A stretch of 57,380 bases of DNA from Oscillospiraceae bacterium (GTDB lineage Bacteria > Bacillota > Clostridia > Oscillospirales > Ruminococcaceae). Below are positions 35,057-44,329 of the stretch, piece after piece; positions within the stretch are counted from its first letter, which is position 1; each line of letters begins with the position of its first letter. A model generated the notes under the pieces. The model was not told where the DNA came from and did no database searches. It saw nothing but the letters and a program-made list of their open reading frames with translations. A program made the translations under genes and the position numbers. The DNA is taken from NCBI GenBank assembly GCA_900768245.1, contig CAAGCE010000174.1, positions 1 through 57,380 of the forward strand, in the 5' to 3' direction.

Positions 35057-37721
35057 TTGCTCCCTCCTCTCCAATCGGTGTATCTATCTGCCAGATGTCC
35101 GCACCGCTTAGCTCACCGTCAATGAGCTTTTGGTAAAACTCCTGTGCCTTGGAATTATCCGCAGCACCAAATTTTCTGAAATCTCCCTCATCAATGTCCA
35201 GCTCCTTTTTGAACATATCAATGTAGGAATCAATAAGCTCCTGTGCCTGTTCCGTATCAATGCCGTTTTCCTCCGCACCCGTCAGATCGATTATCTTTTC
35301 AAGCAGTTCATCTGCGGCAGGGCAAACGCCTATTTCTCCTGTGAGATTATCGTGGTCGCTGTCGCAGTAGTATTCCCAAAAGTATCCCGAATCGGTCTGT
35401 ATAAGTCTGCGTTTGCAGTTCATTCCCGTGCAGGGGTTATCGTGAGTAATCACCGTTGTTATGGGGATATACTCTGTCTTTTCAAAAAAGTCCATTATAT
35501 CCTGCGGAGTAATGTTAAGCTGCATTTCTTCATCATCGGCATCGGGATTTTCTTCATCGGGATTCATTGTTATTAGAGATTTGTACAGTGCCACATACGC
35601 AAGCATTTCCTCTGCGGATAAATCGCTGTTTATCTCCGTGTTTCCAAACTGATTTGTTCCCACCACAGGCTTTCCGCTGAATTCGGTCGCATCATCAACT
35701 CCATTGCTCGAATAGCCCACTTCAACCTCATAATGCTGTCTATGCTCACTTGGTGATAATTCGTCCTCAAGTGACTGTATAAGCTCGGTATATTCGGCAA
35801 GAGCCGCTTCTCGTGCATTTGCAAGTGCCTGTCTGATTGCTTCTCCCATTGCATTGCTGATTGCCATAGCAGCCTGCGGATTGGGTGCTTGGTCTATAAG
35901 CGGCTGATACTGTGCCTGTATCTCCGCAATTAAGTCCTGACAGTAATCTGCAAAGAACGTCCCGAAATCAAGTCCGGCACTTTCGTAAACATATACACCG
36001 CCATACCAATCACCGTAGTTCAGATAGTAATACGCCTGTGCCACATCAAGGTAGTTTTTCACCATAAGGGTATAGCCGTCTATTATCTCCGCCTTGGATT
36101 CAGCATTATGCTCCGTGGGAAGTCCCGTGTTCGGGTCATTATCCTCTCCTGCAAGGGAATATGAGAAGGGAGAAAGCCAGCCGAAAAATGCGGAAATGAG
36201 GATATATACAAGCACGGCAAGGAAAACCGGGAGAACGACTGCTCCTGCACCGCCGCCCAGAATGAGGGAAACGGCTTTCTTTTTCAAAGCACCCTTGACC
36301 GCACCGCCTTTAACTGCGGTATTTACGATACTTCCCTCAATCTTTTTGTTTTCCTTGAAGAAAATATCCTTACGTTTGTTCCTTATTTCCTTTACCCTCT
36401 GCTTCTTGGCATACTCCTGCTTTTCTTCTTGGAGTTTAATACCGTTGCCAACCTTAGAGCTTCTCTGCTTTTCGCCGTCAGCTTCATTGCTTCGGCAGGA
36501 TTTGTCATTGGTATTTTTGATTTTTTCATCTTTATCCTTGATTACCTCTTTTGCGTGTTCGCTGCCTATACCGAAACGGTTGCCGTGATTTTCCATACGC
36601 TCGTCAACACGCTTTTTCTTTTTCAAATCGGTTTCGGCAAGTTTTTTTACCATTTTCTTAGCTTCAACGGCAGCCAGCGTTGCCGAAACATCAAGCACGG
36701 CAGAGCCTGCGGAATCGGAGCTTTGCAATGTTTGTGAAACATTCTGCACATCGCTGATTGCTTTCTGAGTTTCAGCACTTACCACAGAACCGCCTACATT
36801 TGGAACGATACTGCTTTTCTGCTTCTTGGCAAAATCACCGTATGCCTTTTTTGCCCGATATGCCCTTACTTCGCCGTTGTATGTATCAAATACCGCCTTG
36901 TCGGAGTTGCCGAGATATGTGCTTGTGTGGGATTTTCCCTCGCTGTCCTCTAAATGTTCCAGTGGAACATCTGAAATATTTTCCTCTGTCTGTTCCTCGT
37001 TTTTAGGATGTTCCACCGGAACATCTTCGGCTTCGGCAACAACGGTCGCACGGTTAAGCCTGATAGCTTCGGCATTTTTCTGTTCGATAAATGCTGCTCG
37101 CTTCATTCTTTCAGCCATTTTGGGAGTGATAGCCTTTTTCACTTCGGGGATAACGCTGTCGGCGGTTTCCGAAAGAAATTTATGTTCATACGGCTTTTTA
37201 TCCTCATATCCCGAATGGGGTACTGTATCAGCACTTGCAACAGGCTTGGCGGCACTGTCGGGAACTGAATCGGCTCTTGCAGCAGCAGTCTTGATTTTGT
37301 CCTTGTTCAACTTGTCAAGGTAGGCAGCACGTTTCATTCTCTCCGCTATTTCGGGAGTAATTGTCTTAGATACTGAAACTGAGTTTTCGGAGTTTGCGAA
37401 AATACCGCTATGCTCCGTATTTTCCGATGTTTTACCCTCTTTTTTTCTCTCCCGATTGCTATGGTTATTGCGATTCGTGCCGTAAAGCATCTTCCGCATA
37501 GTTTCGGAGCGTTTGGGCGTTTGTGAGGTACTTTCTGACTTTTCGGAATTTTTTCCGATATGTCCGTGAATATCGGCTCTCTCCATTTTCTGAACCGATA
37601 CAACACGATATTTTTTATGCTTCTGTGCGGAGTAGGCAGCCACCTTTCCCCTTTTCTTATCAAAAGAAGAAAGGGAGTGTTCTTCGACAGCCTGACCTTT
37701 CGCTTTATCAATCGTTGCCAT
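35043..37721 (-). CDS. Large single-pass membrane protein of the conjugation apparatus (CD1108-like position)
   Basis: From the ATG at 37721 (GGAAG 7 bases upstream) the product is 892 residues. A charged, low-complexity cytoplasmic N-terminal half is followed by one strong membrane segment near residues 485-515 (VLPVFLAVLVYILISAFFGW) and an outside domain of about 375 residues. Its four Cys lie near CTGMNCKRR, YYCDSD and GVCPAAD. Position downstream of virB4 matches CD1108-type proteins, but no NlpC/P60 or lysozyme catalytic domain is visible. Two internal repeats of ITP(E/K)(I/M)AERMKRAA and two VP(V/L)EH palindrome copies lie in the N-terminal half. It probably forms an extracytoplasmic part of the channel. 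Confidence 0.6.
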   Translation of the reverse strand: MATIDKAKGQAVEEHSLSSFDKKRGKVAAYSAQKHKKYRVVSVQKMERADIHGHIGKNSEKSESTSQTPKRSETMRKMLYGTNRNNHSNRERKKEGKTSENTEHSGIFANSENSVSVSKTITPEIAERMKRAAYLDKLNKDKIKTAAARADSVPDSAAKPVASADTVPHSGYEDKKPYEHKFLSETADSVIPEVKKAITPKMAERMKRAAFIEQKNAEAIRLNRATVVAEAEDVPVEHPKNEEQTEENISDVPLEHLEDSEGKSHTSTYLGNSDKAVFDTYNGEVRAYRAKKAYGDFAKKQKSSIVPNVGGSVVSAETQKAISDVQNVSQTLQSSDSAGSAVLDVSATLAAVEAKKMVKKLAETDLKKKKRVDERMENHGNRFGIGSEHAKEVIKDKDEKIKNTNDKSCRSNEADGEKQRSSKVGNGIKLQEEKQEYAKKQRVKEIRNKRKDIFFKENKKIEGSIVNTAVKGGAVKGALKKKAVSLILGGGAGAVVLPVFLAVLVYILISAFFGWLSPFSYSLAGEDNDPNTGLPTEHNAESKAEIIDGYTLMVKNYLDVAQAYYYLNYGDWYGGVYVYESAGLDFGTFFADYCQDLIAEIQAQYQPLIDQAPNPQAAMAISNAMGEAIRQALANAREAALAEYTELIQSLEDELSPSEHRQHYEVEVGYSSNGVDDATEFSGKPVVGTNQFGNTEINSDLSAEEMLAYVALYKSLITMNPDEENPDADDEEMQLNITPQDIMDFFEKTEYIPITTVITHDNPCTGMNCKRRLIQTDSGYFWEYYCDSDHDNLTGEIGVCPAADELLEKIIDLTGAEENGIDTEQAQELIDSYIDMFKKELDIDEGDFRKFGAADNSKAQEFYQKLIDGELSGADIWQIDTPIGEEGASEET
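36954..36970. repeat. In-gene palindrome copy 7
   Basis: ATGTTCC-AGT-GGAACAT in the large membrane protein gene, translated VPLEH. Confidence 0.9.
37008..37024. repeat. In-gene palindrome copy 8
   Basis: ATGTTCC-ACC-GGAACAT, starting 54 bp (18 codons) from copy 7, in the same frame (VPVEH). Confidence 0.9.
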
Positions 37722-37740
37722 AAACATCTTCCTTTCCTTG

Positions 37741-40700
37741 TTATGCAGTTTCCGTTTCGCCCTCGTTCATCATCTTCATAGTTTCCGAGAAGTTTGTACT
37801 CATTAAACTGTAAAGAGTGGTATCCTTGGGGAACTCGTCATAGAATGGTATTTTCGTCTTTCCACCGAGAATAAGAAGTCCGTGTCCTGCCGGAACATCA
37901 TTTACAAACTGAATTTCGCTGTCATTTATATTCAGCACGTCCTGCAGCTTCGCCGCATCTGTGGGGTTCTGCTTCAGAAGAACGATAAACTCAGAGTTTG
38001 CAAGCATATTTCTCGACTTGTAGTCCTTCAGCAAATCGTCCACGTTCTGCGTAATGCCCGACAGAATACCGCCGTACTTTCTCGCACGTTTCCAAAGCAT
38101 CTGCAAGTAGTCAAGTGAATATTCATCGGCAAAAAGCAAGTGTGCCTCATCAATGAAAATATAGGTCTTTCTGCCCTTTTCCTTGTTTTCCGCAAGGCGG
38201 TTCCAGATGTAGTCAAGGATAAGAAGCATTGACTGCGTTTTCAGATTGCCGTTAAGGTCACGAATATCGTATGCGATAAAACGGTTCTTGGTATCAACGT
38301 TTGTAAGGTTGTTGAAATACTTTGCCGAACCGTTTACATACATATCAATGGTGATAATCAGCTTGTCTTTCATTTCCTGCGACACGTTCTCGGTTTCCTC
38401 CTTCATACATTCGAGGAACGTTCCCAGAGTCGGCATATCGGCAGGGTCAAGAGTTTTCAGAACGCCAGACTTTGCGTATGCTTTCTGCACACAGCGGTCA
38501 ACAAAGGATTTTTCCTGTGCGTTAAGCGGATGCTTTGAATCCATACACGAAATAAATGAGGTTACAAGCTGACACTTGTCGGCAATTATATCCACTTCTG
38601 GGTCATCAAGCAGACGGAAATCAAAATCGAAAAGGTTGATATGATTCTTTGAACCGTTGGAGAAACGGACAACCTCACCGCCGAAGGCTTCGGCAAGTTT
38701 CCAATATTCTCGTTCGGGGTCGATCACAAGCACATCGGCATTTTCATCACCGAGAATGATGTTTGTAATCTCCGTCTTGACCTTGAAGGATTTGCCGCCG
38801 CCCGATGCAGCCAGATAGAAGCCTGACGGATTGATAAGTCCCGTTACACGGTCGAAAAGAATAAGGTTATGGGAAAGCACGTTCATACCGTAATATATTG
38901 AATGTGCCATCTGCACCTCACGAACATTGAACGGCATAAAAATAGCAACCGATTCCGAGGGCATTGTGCGGAGATATTCAAATTTTCTCTGATAACCCAC
39001 AGGCAGACAGTCGCACATACCGTGTTCCTGCTCCCAAGCCATTTCGCCCTTGATACAGCCGGAGCGTTTAAGTGTGCTTTCGATAACCTCAACGCTTTCG
39101 TTCAGTTCTTCAAAGGATTTTGCCTTAACAAGTATCTGTGTGTTCACCATAAACAACTTTTGGTCTTTAACCGTTATCTTATCAAAAACCGATACCATCG
39201 CATCACGCTGATTCTTTATTCTCTGCGGCATCTGTGAGGAGAAATTGCCGTGCTGAGCAGCCTTTACCTCACGCTTTGCCATATCCGTATCAACAGCTGT
39301 TATCTGCCGCTGAACCAGCTTTCTCGCTTCGGCGCTGTCATAGGTTTCGATGTTGGTAGTTACCATAATTTCAATGCCCGTACCCAAAAGTCCCGTAAGA
39401 ATATCCGAGGTTGCCGCACTTGGGTATTCACGGATATACAGGGTCTTTGCGTAGGTGTCATTGAACATAAAGTAATCCTTCTTGAAATCGAAATAGTCGG
39501 GCGCACAGGCAAGTTTTTCTCTGCCCTTTGCGTAGTCTGAGCTGTCGAAATCGGGAACAGGCATATCGTCAGAACCAATGAAAAAGTCCTTGAGCATTTC
39601 AATACGCTCTTTTGAGGTCAACGCCCGAAGTCCCGTATTTCCGATACGGTTGAATGTATTTACAGCGGTTATATCCAGCGTCTTGAATCTGCGTATTGCA
39701 GTTTCCTCATCGGGTGCTTTAATGGTAAGAGTAATGTACATATGCTTCTGAATTGCGTTCTGTCCCTTGCGGATATTTGCTTCAAGAACACGGGTGTTAA
39801 ATTCGTGACGGAAGTCGAAAAGCTCGTCCGCCTTCTGGTGCATAAGTGTTGCCTTTTTGAATTCCTCCATATTCACACGGCTGTTCCAACAGCAAATCTG
39901 ACAGTCCACGGAATCGTCCAGAATACCGAGAAACTCTATATATCTTTCTAGGTACATATACTGCTGTTCCTCGTCCGCCAGATTGAAGTTTATATCGTCA
40001 AAGGTGTACGCCTTGGAATACATTTTCTTTCCTAAGAAGAAAATATCATCAGACAAAACTTTCCTGTAAGGCAAGGTGGAAAGAACCTTTTTGGAGAGAT
40101 TTTTCCTTTCCTTTTCTCCTATTCCCTTTTTGGATTTTCTGCTTTTCTTCTTATCGGGTTTGTTTGCGGCAAGACGAACCGCATCTTTTTCTCTTGCCGA
40201 CATCGGAGCATTTTCGTCAGATGATGAAACAATATTTTTCTGCTTTTTCTTGGTCATTGCCCTTGCACCGAGGGCAAGTCCTGCGGCAGCAATGGGTATC
40301 ATTACAAGATAGGGATTTGCAAGCATAGTATCCGCTGTGGGTGTTTCCTGCACAGTTTCGGTAATTGCCGCCGTTTCGGTCACACTCTCTGCTGCGGTTG
40401 TTACCGCTTCCGTTGTAATCTCTGCTTCGGTCTGCATTTCCGTTATCTTTTCGGTAATCTCCGTAACCGCAGGAACAGGCTCGGAAACAACAGCGATTTC
40501 CGTCTGTGTCACCTCAACTCCTGCTTCTTCAAGCGAATCTGACACCGCTTCCGCAACAATGCTTGAAATGACATCATCGGCATTTTCAGTATTTTCGGGT
40601 ACGCTTGTTTCGGCAGGATTTTCAAGATGTTCCACCGGAACATTTTCATTTTCGGAAACATTGCTTTCAGTGCTTACGCTCTGAATACTCTCCGTTTCTG

Positions 40701-40794
40701 TGGGTGCTGTCTGCTCTCCCAAATCAAGGGTGCTTACAGCCGTTTCCTGCATCCCCGTAACCTCGGTTACTGTTGTAACTGCATTTTCTTCCAT
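37741..40794 (-). CDS. VirB4/TraE-type conjugation ATPase with acidic N-terminal extension
   Basis: The 1017-residue protein has a typical VirB4 core. Walker A AASGGGKS lies near residue 661 and Walker B YIFIDEAH near 883, with the family pattern DVLVIDPEREYWKLAEAFGG between. Unlike usual VirB4 proteins it carries about 157 extra N-terminal residues that are rich in Glu, Thr and Val and almost free of Lys and Arg. These end in a membrane segment (LVMIPIAAAGLALGA, near 163-178) and a basic stretch (TKKKQKN). By charge the acidic tail might lie outside the membrane. One VPVEH palindrome copy is in the tail. GGGAGGAG precedes the start. It powers assembly of the type IV secretion channel. Confidence 0.9.
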   Translation of the reverse strand: MEENAVTTVTEVTGMQETAVSTLDLGEQTAPTETESIQSVSTESNVSENENVPVEHLENPAETSVPENTENADDVISSIVAEAVSDSLEEAGVEVTQTEIAVVSEPVPAVTEITEKITEMQTEAEITTEAVTTAAESVTETAAITETVQETPTADTMLANPYLVMIPIAAAGLALGARAMTKKKQKNIVSSSDENAPMSAREKDAVRLAANKPDKKKSRKSKKGIGEKERKNLSKKVLSTLPYRKVLSDDIFFLGKKMYSKAYTFDDINFNLADEEQQYMYLERYIEFLGILDDSVDCQICCWNSRVNMEEFKKATLMHQKADELFDFRHEFNTRVLEANIRKGQNAIQKHMYITLTIKAPDEETAIRRFKTLDITAVNTFNRIGNTGLRALTSKERIEMLKDFFIGSDDMPVPDFDSSDYAKGREKLACAPDYFDFKKDYFMFNDTYAKTLYIREYPSAATSDILTGLLGTGIEIMVTTNIETYDSAEARKLVQRQITAVDTDMAKREVKAAQHGNFSSQMPQRIKNQRDAMVSVFDKITVKDQKLFMVNTQILVKAKSFEELNESVEVIESTLKRSGCIKGEMAWEQEHGMCDCLPVGYQRKFEYLRTMPSESVAIFMPFNVREVQMAHSIYYGMNVLSHNLILFDRVTGLINPSGFYLAASGGGKSFKVKTEITNIILGDENADVLVIDPEREYWKLAEAFGGEVVRFSNGSKNHINLFDFDFRLLDDPEVDIIADKCQLVTSFISCMDSKHPLNAQEKSFVDRCVQKAYAKSGVLKTLDPADMPTLGTFLECMKEETENVSQEMKDKLIITIDMYVNGSAKYFNNLTNVDTKNRFIAYDIRDLNGNLKTQSMLLILDYIWNRLAENKEKGRKTYIFIDEAHLLFADEYSLDYLQMLWKRARKYGGILSGITQNVDDLLKDYKSRNMLANSEFIVLLKQNPTDAAKLQDVLNINDSEIQFVNDVPAGHGLLILGGKTKIPFYDEFPKDTTLYSLMSTNFSETMKMMNEGETETA
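40627..40643. repeat. In-gene palindrome copy 9
   Basis: ATGTTCC-ACC-GGAACAT in the N-terminal extension of the virB4 gene, translated VPVEH. Confidence 0.9.
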
Positions 40795-40810
40795 ACTCTC
40801 ACTCCTCCCA

Positions 40811-41365
40811 TTACTTTACTTTGAGCTGCAAACCGCTGAACGAGAAATACGCATCGTCAGCCATATTTGCAATACGCTGATTTACCGTGCATAAGGCTTC
40901 ACGGTAAATGCTGTCGGTAACATCAAAGGGTGCAGGGGCAAATCCCGTTTCAGCGGAAATGATAACAAGTGTTCCTCCGCTGCTTTTTACCTCGCTCATA
41001 AGGACATTGATTGACAGCAAAAGCTCACTAACAAAAGCGGCCATTTCACGCTCGGAAACACTGACACTCGCCGCAAATTTTTCCATTGTTTTTCTGTAAA
41101 TCCAGTCGGCAAGATTGTCAAGAACAAAGCATCTGTATTCCTTGTAATTGACGGGTGTTTTATCAACGCTGAAATTGCGGATAATATCCCATCTGAAATC
41201 TTTGCTCCGCTCGTTATAGATAATGCGGTTCAGCGTCTTATCGTCCATATCCCTGCCCGTGCAGAGATACTGCACACGGTCAAGGTCTGAAAACTGCGAT
41301 ACCGCAAATCTCGACTTGCCGCTCATAGCGCTTCCCGTTACAAAAATCATTTTTCCGTTATTCAT
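40811..41365 (-). CDS. CobU-like P-loop NTPase
   Basis: The 184-residue product starts at the ATG at 41365 (GGAGAAG upstream, overlapping the PrgI gene by 8 bp). It matches adenosylcobinamide kinase/guanylyltransferase over its length. Walker A TGSAMSGKSRFA is at the N-terminus, followed by a segment ending FVLDNLADWIY and a C-terminus with SAETGFAPAPF, then VNQRIANMADDAYFSFSGLQLK. The His of CobU that forms the GMP intermediate is not evident, since the region that usually reads R-I-x-x-H-x-x-x-R reads RIIYNERSK here. No cobalamin gene is nearby. It lies between prgI and virB4, so a role in transfer is likelier than vitamin B12 synthesis. Confidence 0.7.
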   Translation of the reverse strand: MNNGKMIFVTGSAMSGKSRFAVSQFSDLDRVQYLCTGRDMDDKTLNRIIYNERSKDFRWDIIRNFSVDKTPVNYKEYRCFVLDNLADWIYRKTMEKFAASVSVSEREMAAFVSELLLSINVLMSEVKSSGGTLVIISAETGFAPAPFDVTDSIYREALCTVNQRIANMADDAYFSFSGLQLKVK

Positions 41366-41762
41366 TGGTTTTTCTTCTCCTTTTCGATTTCTTTTCCGCC
41401 GCACGTTCCCTTTCGGCTTCGGCAAGACGGATTTTTCTCACCTCGTCAAATATTTCAATTTCATCGGGGAGATACTGCATACCTCTCCGCTGATTTCCGA
41501 AATAGAACTCGCACACCGTTGCGGCTATCTTTTCAAAGGGCATACCGTTATACCGCATAAATCCAACGGCAGCCAAAGGCGCAACCTCAAGGATAACGAT
41601 ATACACAAGAACATCGGTGGAAATGAACTTGCTTCCGATAAGGAATGTAATCACCGCAAGAGCTATCATCGCAACACCGCAGACAAACTGCCTTATGGTG
41701 AGTCCGAAGAAAAACTGCTCCTTGTACTCCGTAACGTCCTGCGGAATATCTGCTTTTATCAT
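41358..41762 (-). CDS. PrgI-family membrane protein (VirB3-like)
   Basis: The 134-residue protein has two adjacent membrane segments (about residues 28-72), a conserved IPQDVTEYKEQFFFGLT start and a basic C-terminal tail (KKSKRRRKTNE). PrgI proteins accompany VirB4 in Gram-positive secretion channels and correspond in place to VirB3. The ATG at 41762 overlaps the cytosine methyltransferase stop (TGATG), with GAGGTG upstream. Its own end overlaps the CobU-like gene. Confidence 0.85.
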   Translation of the reverse strand: MIKADIPQDVTEYKEQFFFGLTIRQFVCGVAMIALAVITFLIGSKFISTDVLVYIVILEVAPLAAVGFMRYNGMPFEKIAATVCEFYFGNQRRGMQYLPDEIEIFDEVRKIRLAEAERERAAEKKSKRRRKTNE

Positions 41763-42973
41763 CAAATCACCTCTTTCAAACCGTTCAGAATGTGGCTGAT
41801 AACATCAACGGTCCAGCCGTTTCCGATACATTTGTATCTCTGCGTTGTGGATATGCCCTCGGTGTAATTGTCGGGCAAAGTCTGCAATCTCTCCGCTTCA
41901 ATGGGTGTGAGTTTTCGGATTATGTAGTCCCCATCGGGCAAATCAATCTTATACAGACCTGTCTTTGCTCCCTGTCCTCCGCCGTTTGCGGATAAGGTAA
42001 CGGACTTTCCTCTTACCGAATATATCCGCTGTCCCTGTCCGCCCCTGCCGTATTCTCCCACACGGACAGGAACGGCAACCGCTGTTGTTCCGCCCTTGAA
42101 TCCGTCATTGGTGAGAATGGTTGCTTCGCCGTATTTATAGTACCCTGCCATAAAGGTTCGTGCTTTCTCACCGCTGTTATTGAATGTGTTTATGGGAACG
42201 GCAACCATTGAATCCTTTTGCACGGTAGTAAGGCAGTTGCTTTTCCCGTCCTTTCGTGCTTCTATATGCTGCTCTGTTCCGCCCTCGCATTTAACATTTC
42301 TCTTTCCGCTTTCGATATATCTCCCTCGCTGCGCAACACTGACAGGCTCGGCTATCATACTTCGCTGGCTTCTTTGGAGCGTGTTCCAAAGCACAGCTCC
42401 GTCATAGCTTGCGGTCATACAGTAGCTTTTATCCTGCCAAGACAAACCACTCTCCAAAATATCTTTTAAGAGTATTCCTCTGTCGGTGGGCTGTGTCACG
42501 TTTGGGATATTAGTCCAGTAACAGCGTTTCCTCTGCTGTGCCGAAACTAAAGCAGAATTTATCATAATCGGCTCAACGCCTAACTGTGCGGAAATGAACG
42601 CTTTGATGTCCTTGTGAATACTGTTGTTGTTTTCATACAGAAAATATCTGCACCCACTTTCACGCAAGGCTCTTACATATTCCATAAACAGCTTTCCGCC
42701 CATTCCGTCCGGTGTAACCTCACGATTGGTTTTTGCAATGCTCCAATAGGTGCAGGGCGAACCGCCGATTAAAAGGTCGTAGCCTTTGAATTTGGTAAAA
42801 TCTCCGTCAAACACATCTCCGTGATGTACTATCTGCGGATAATTTTTCTCGGATATTTTTATGGCATATTTGTCAATCTCAAAGGCATCGTATCTTTCAA
42901 CGGAAATCCCCGACCTTTCGAGAGCTGCCATTCCGCAGGAAATTCCGTCATACAAGCTAAGTACCCTCATCAT
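41762..42973 (-). CDS. C5-cytosine DNA methyltransferase
   Basis: The 403-residue protein has motif I LSLYDGISCGMAALE at the N-terminus and the catalytic Pro-Cys in GGSPCTYWS near residue 75. An ENN-type motif VI follows, then SALVSAQQRKRCYWTN (motif VIII) and a C-terminal LTPIEAERLQTLPDNYT with the final GNGWTVDV. The ENN motif is like that of the Dnmt3-type group rather than the ENV of most bacterial enzymes. No matching endonuclease is adjacent, so it is a solitary methylase. Encoded between virB6 and prgI, it probably marks element DNA against host restriction. A second start codon 3 bp downstream has better spacing to the AGGTGG. Confidence 0.9.
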   Translation of the reverse strand: MMRVLSLYDGISCGMAALERSGISVERYDAFEIDKYAIKISEKNYPQIVHHGDVFDGDFTKFKGYDLLIGGSPCTYWSIAKTNREVTPDGMGGKLFMEYVRALRESGCRYFLYENNNSIHKDIKAFISAQLGVEPIMINSALVSAQQRKRCYWTNIPNVTQPTDRGILLKDILESGLSWQDKSYCMTASYDGAVLWNTLQRSQRSMIAEPVSVAQRGRYIESGKRNVKCEGGTEQHIEARKDGKSNCLTTVQKDSMVAVPINTFNNSGEKARTFMAGYYKYGEATILTNDGFKGGTTAVAVPVRVGEYGRGGQGQRIYSVRGKSVTLSANGGGQGAKTGLYKIDLPDGDYIIRKLTPIEAERLQTLPDNYTEGISTTQRYKCIGNGWTVDVISHILNGLKEVI

Positions 42974-43806
42974 CAGCCACCTAACGCTCTCTTGGTAATT
43001 TCGCTTGACTTAGCAACTGTAATTGCAAGCATAACAACAGAAAGAACAGGCGTTGCATACTTGAAAATGTGCATTAAAAGTCCTGCTCCGTCCAGTCCCG
43101 ATGAAAAGTCAATTACAAGTGACGATGAAATGAGCGAATACGCATTGAAGCAGATTGCAAGCACTCCCCACTGCATTGATACCGCCGCAAAATTCTTTAT
43201 GAAGGCAATGCCTGTGGAACGTGCCTGTGAATTTACAAGCGTTGCAAGTGCCACGGGAGAAATTGCGGTAAGTATTGCCGTTTCAAATACCGTACCCAGC
43301 ACCGATACCACGATAAGGGAGAACATCACAAACATCAGAATTATGATGATTACATAAAGCAGGGTCAGAATGATATAGTTTATATCCAGCACACCGCCCT
43401 CAAGAGGCGTACCCTGATTCATTGCATTTCCGAATGATGCTCCTATTCCTGCAAAAGCTCCCGAAAAATCCACTTCGCTCCGAAGCAGTCCCGAAACAAG
43501 TCCTATCACGTTATCCACGTTCTGCACTATCAAGGCACTTACCACCAGCTTCATCGCAACTCGGATAGCACCTTCGATACCGCCGTTGAAGTCAATGCTT
43601 GCGCAGTAGGTAAAGGCTTCCATACAGAAAAACAGCGTTAAAAGTGCCGTTCCCGCACCCTCGAAAACACTTATAGCCGTTCCTGCCTGACTGACAATAT
43701 CAAAGCCTGCTATGGTCTGTAATACCGCAGCAAAGCCATCGGCTTCCGTCTGCAAGAGATTCTGCGCTTCTTCAAAGGCGGTTTCAAAAAAGCTCGGCTC
43801 TGCCAT
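42973..43806 (-). CDS. VirB6/TrbL-like polytopic membrane protein
   Basis: The 277-residue protein has about six membrane segments, including LTLLYVIIIILMFVMFSLIVV in the middle and VLSVVMLAITVA near the end. An amphipathic region near the start and Ala/Gly-rich loops match the CD0411/TrbL-like channel proteins of Gram-positive elements. It follows the Maff2-like gene by 80 bp and overlaps the methyltransferase gene by one base. It would form the inner-membrane pore of the mating channel. Confidence 0.8.
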   Translation of the reverse strand: MAEPSFFETAFEEAQNLLQTEADGFAAVLQTIAGFDIVSQAGTAISVFEGAGTALLTLFFCMEAFTYCASIDFNGGIEGAIRVAMKLVVSALIVQNVDNVIGLVSGLLRSEVDFSGAFAGIGASFGNAMNQGTPLEGGVLDINYIILTLLYVIIIILMFVMFSLIVVSVLGTVFETAILTAISPVALATLVNSQARSTGIAFIKNFAAVSMQWGVLAICFNAYSLISSSLVIDFSSGLDGAGLLMHIFKYATPVLSVVMLAITVAKSSEITKRALGG

Positions 43807-43829
43807 AAAGCTCCTCCTTTCACATTTGA

Positions 43830-43859
43830 CAGGGACAGATTATTGCAAGCCTGTCCCTG
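43830..43859. other. Hairpin between Maff2-like and virB6 genes
   Basis: A perfect 9-bp stem (CAGGGACAG with CTGTCCCTG) with a 12-base loop has no T run on either strand. It may protect the 3' end of, or be a processing point for, the upstream pilin-like message. Confidence 0.5.
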
Positions 43860-43886
43860 CCTTTTTCTTCTGTCCGATTCTTTGTA

Positions 43887-44285
43887 TCAGCCGCCGATGG
43901 AAAGAGAAGCAGGAATAATAGCGCCTACCGCTGCGATTATCGCACCGCCGATAAGTGTCTGGAATCCTCTTGTCTTACCGTCTGCGTTATCGTCCTTGAA
44001 GCCAACGCCTGTCTGAATACCGCCGACAACGGCAACAAGCGAACCGAGAGCAATAACACCGGGACCGAGAACACCCATAATGGCATCAATCATTCCCTGC
44101 GCATCTGCGCCCTCCGCACTTGCGGTAATGGTGCAGGCTGAAACTGCCATAGGAACAACAAGTGCCGCCTTGCCGAGCCTTGTGTTCATCGCTCTGCCTG
44201 TCGCATTGGCTGCGGCAAGCATTGCCCTTGCTCCAAGCTCCGCTGTCTTTGCCTGAATGCTGTCGATTGCTTTTGTGATATTCAT
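43887..44285 (-). CDS. Maff2-like pilin-like membrane protein (VirB2 position)
   Basis: The 132-residue protein begins with a positively charged stretch and a possible signal segment ending near AEGADAQG (residue 60). Two hydrophobic segments follow (GPGVIALGSLVAVVGGIQTGVG and a C-terminal GGAIIAAVGAIIPASL), separated by FKDDNADGKTRG. That order, a Gly-rich helix, a short charged loop with NP/DADGK and a second helix, is that of Maff2 proteins. These hold the VirB2-like place in Gram-positive channels. AAAGGAGG lies 8 bases before the start. It is flanked by a terminator upstream and a hairpin downstream, suggesting separate, higher expression. Confidence 0.72.
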   Translation of the reverse strand: MNITKAIDSIQAKTAELGARAMLAAANATGRAMNTRLGKAALVVPMAVSACTITASAEGADAQGMIDAIMGVLGPGVIALGSLVAVVGGIQTGVGFKDDNADGKTRGFQTLIGGAIIAAVGAIIPASLSIGG

Positions 44286-44329
44286 CTCACAAATCCTCCT
44301 TTAAAATTGAAAATTTAAAATATATATCT

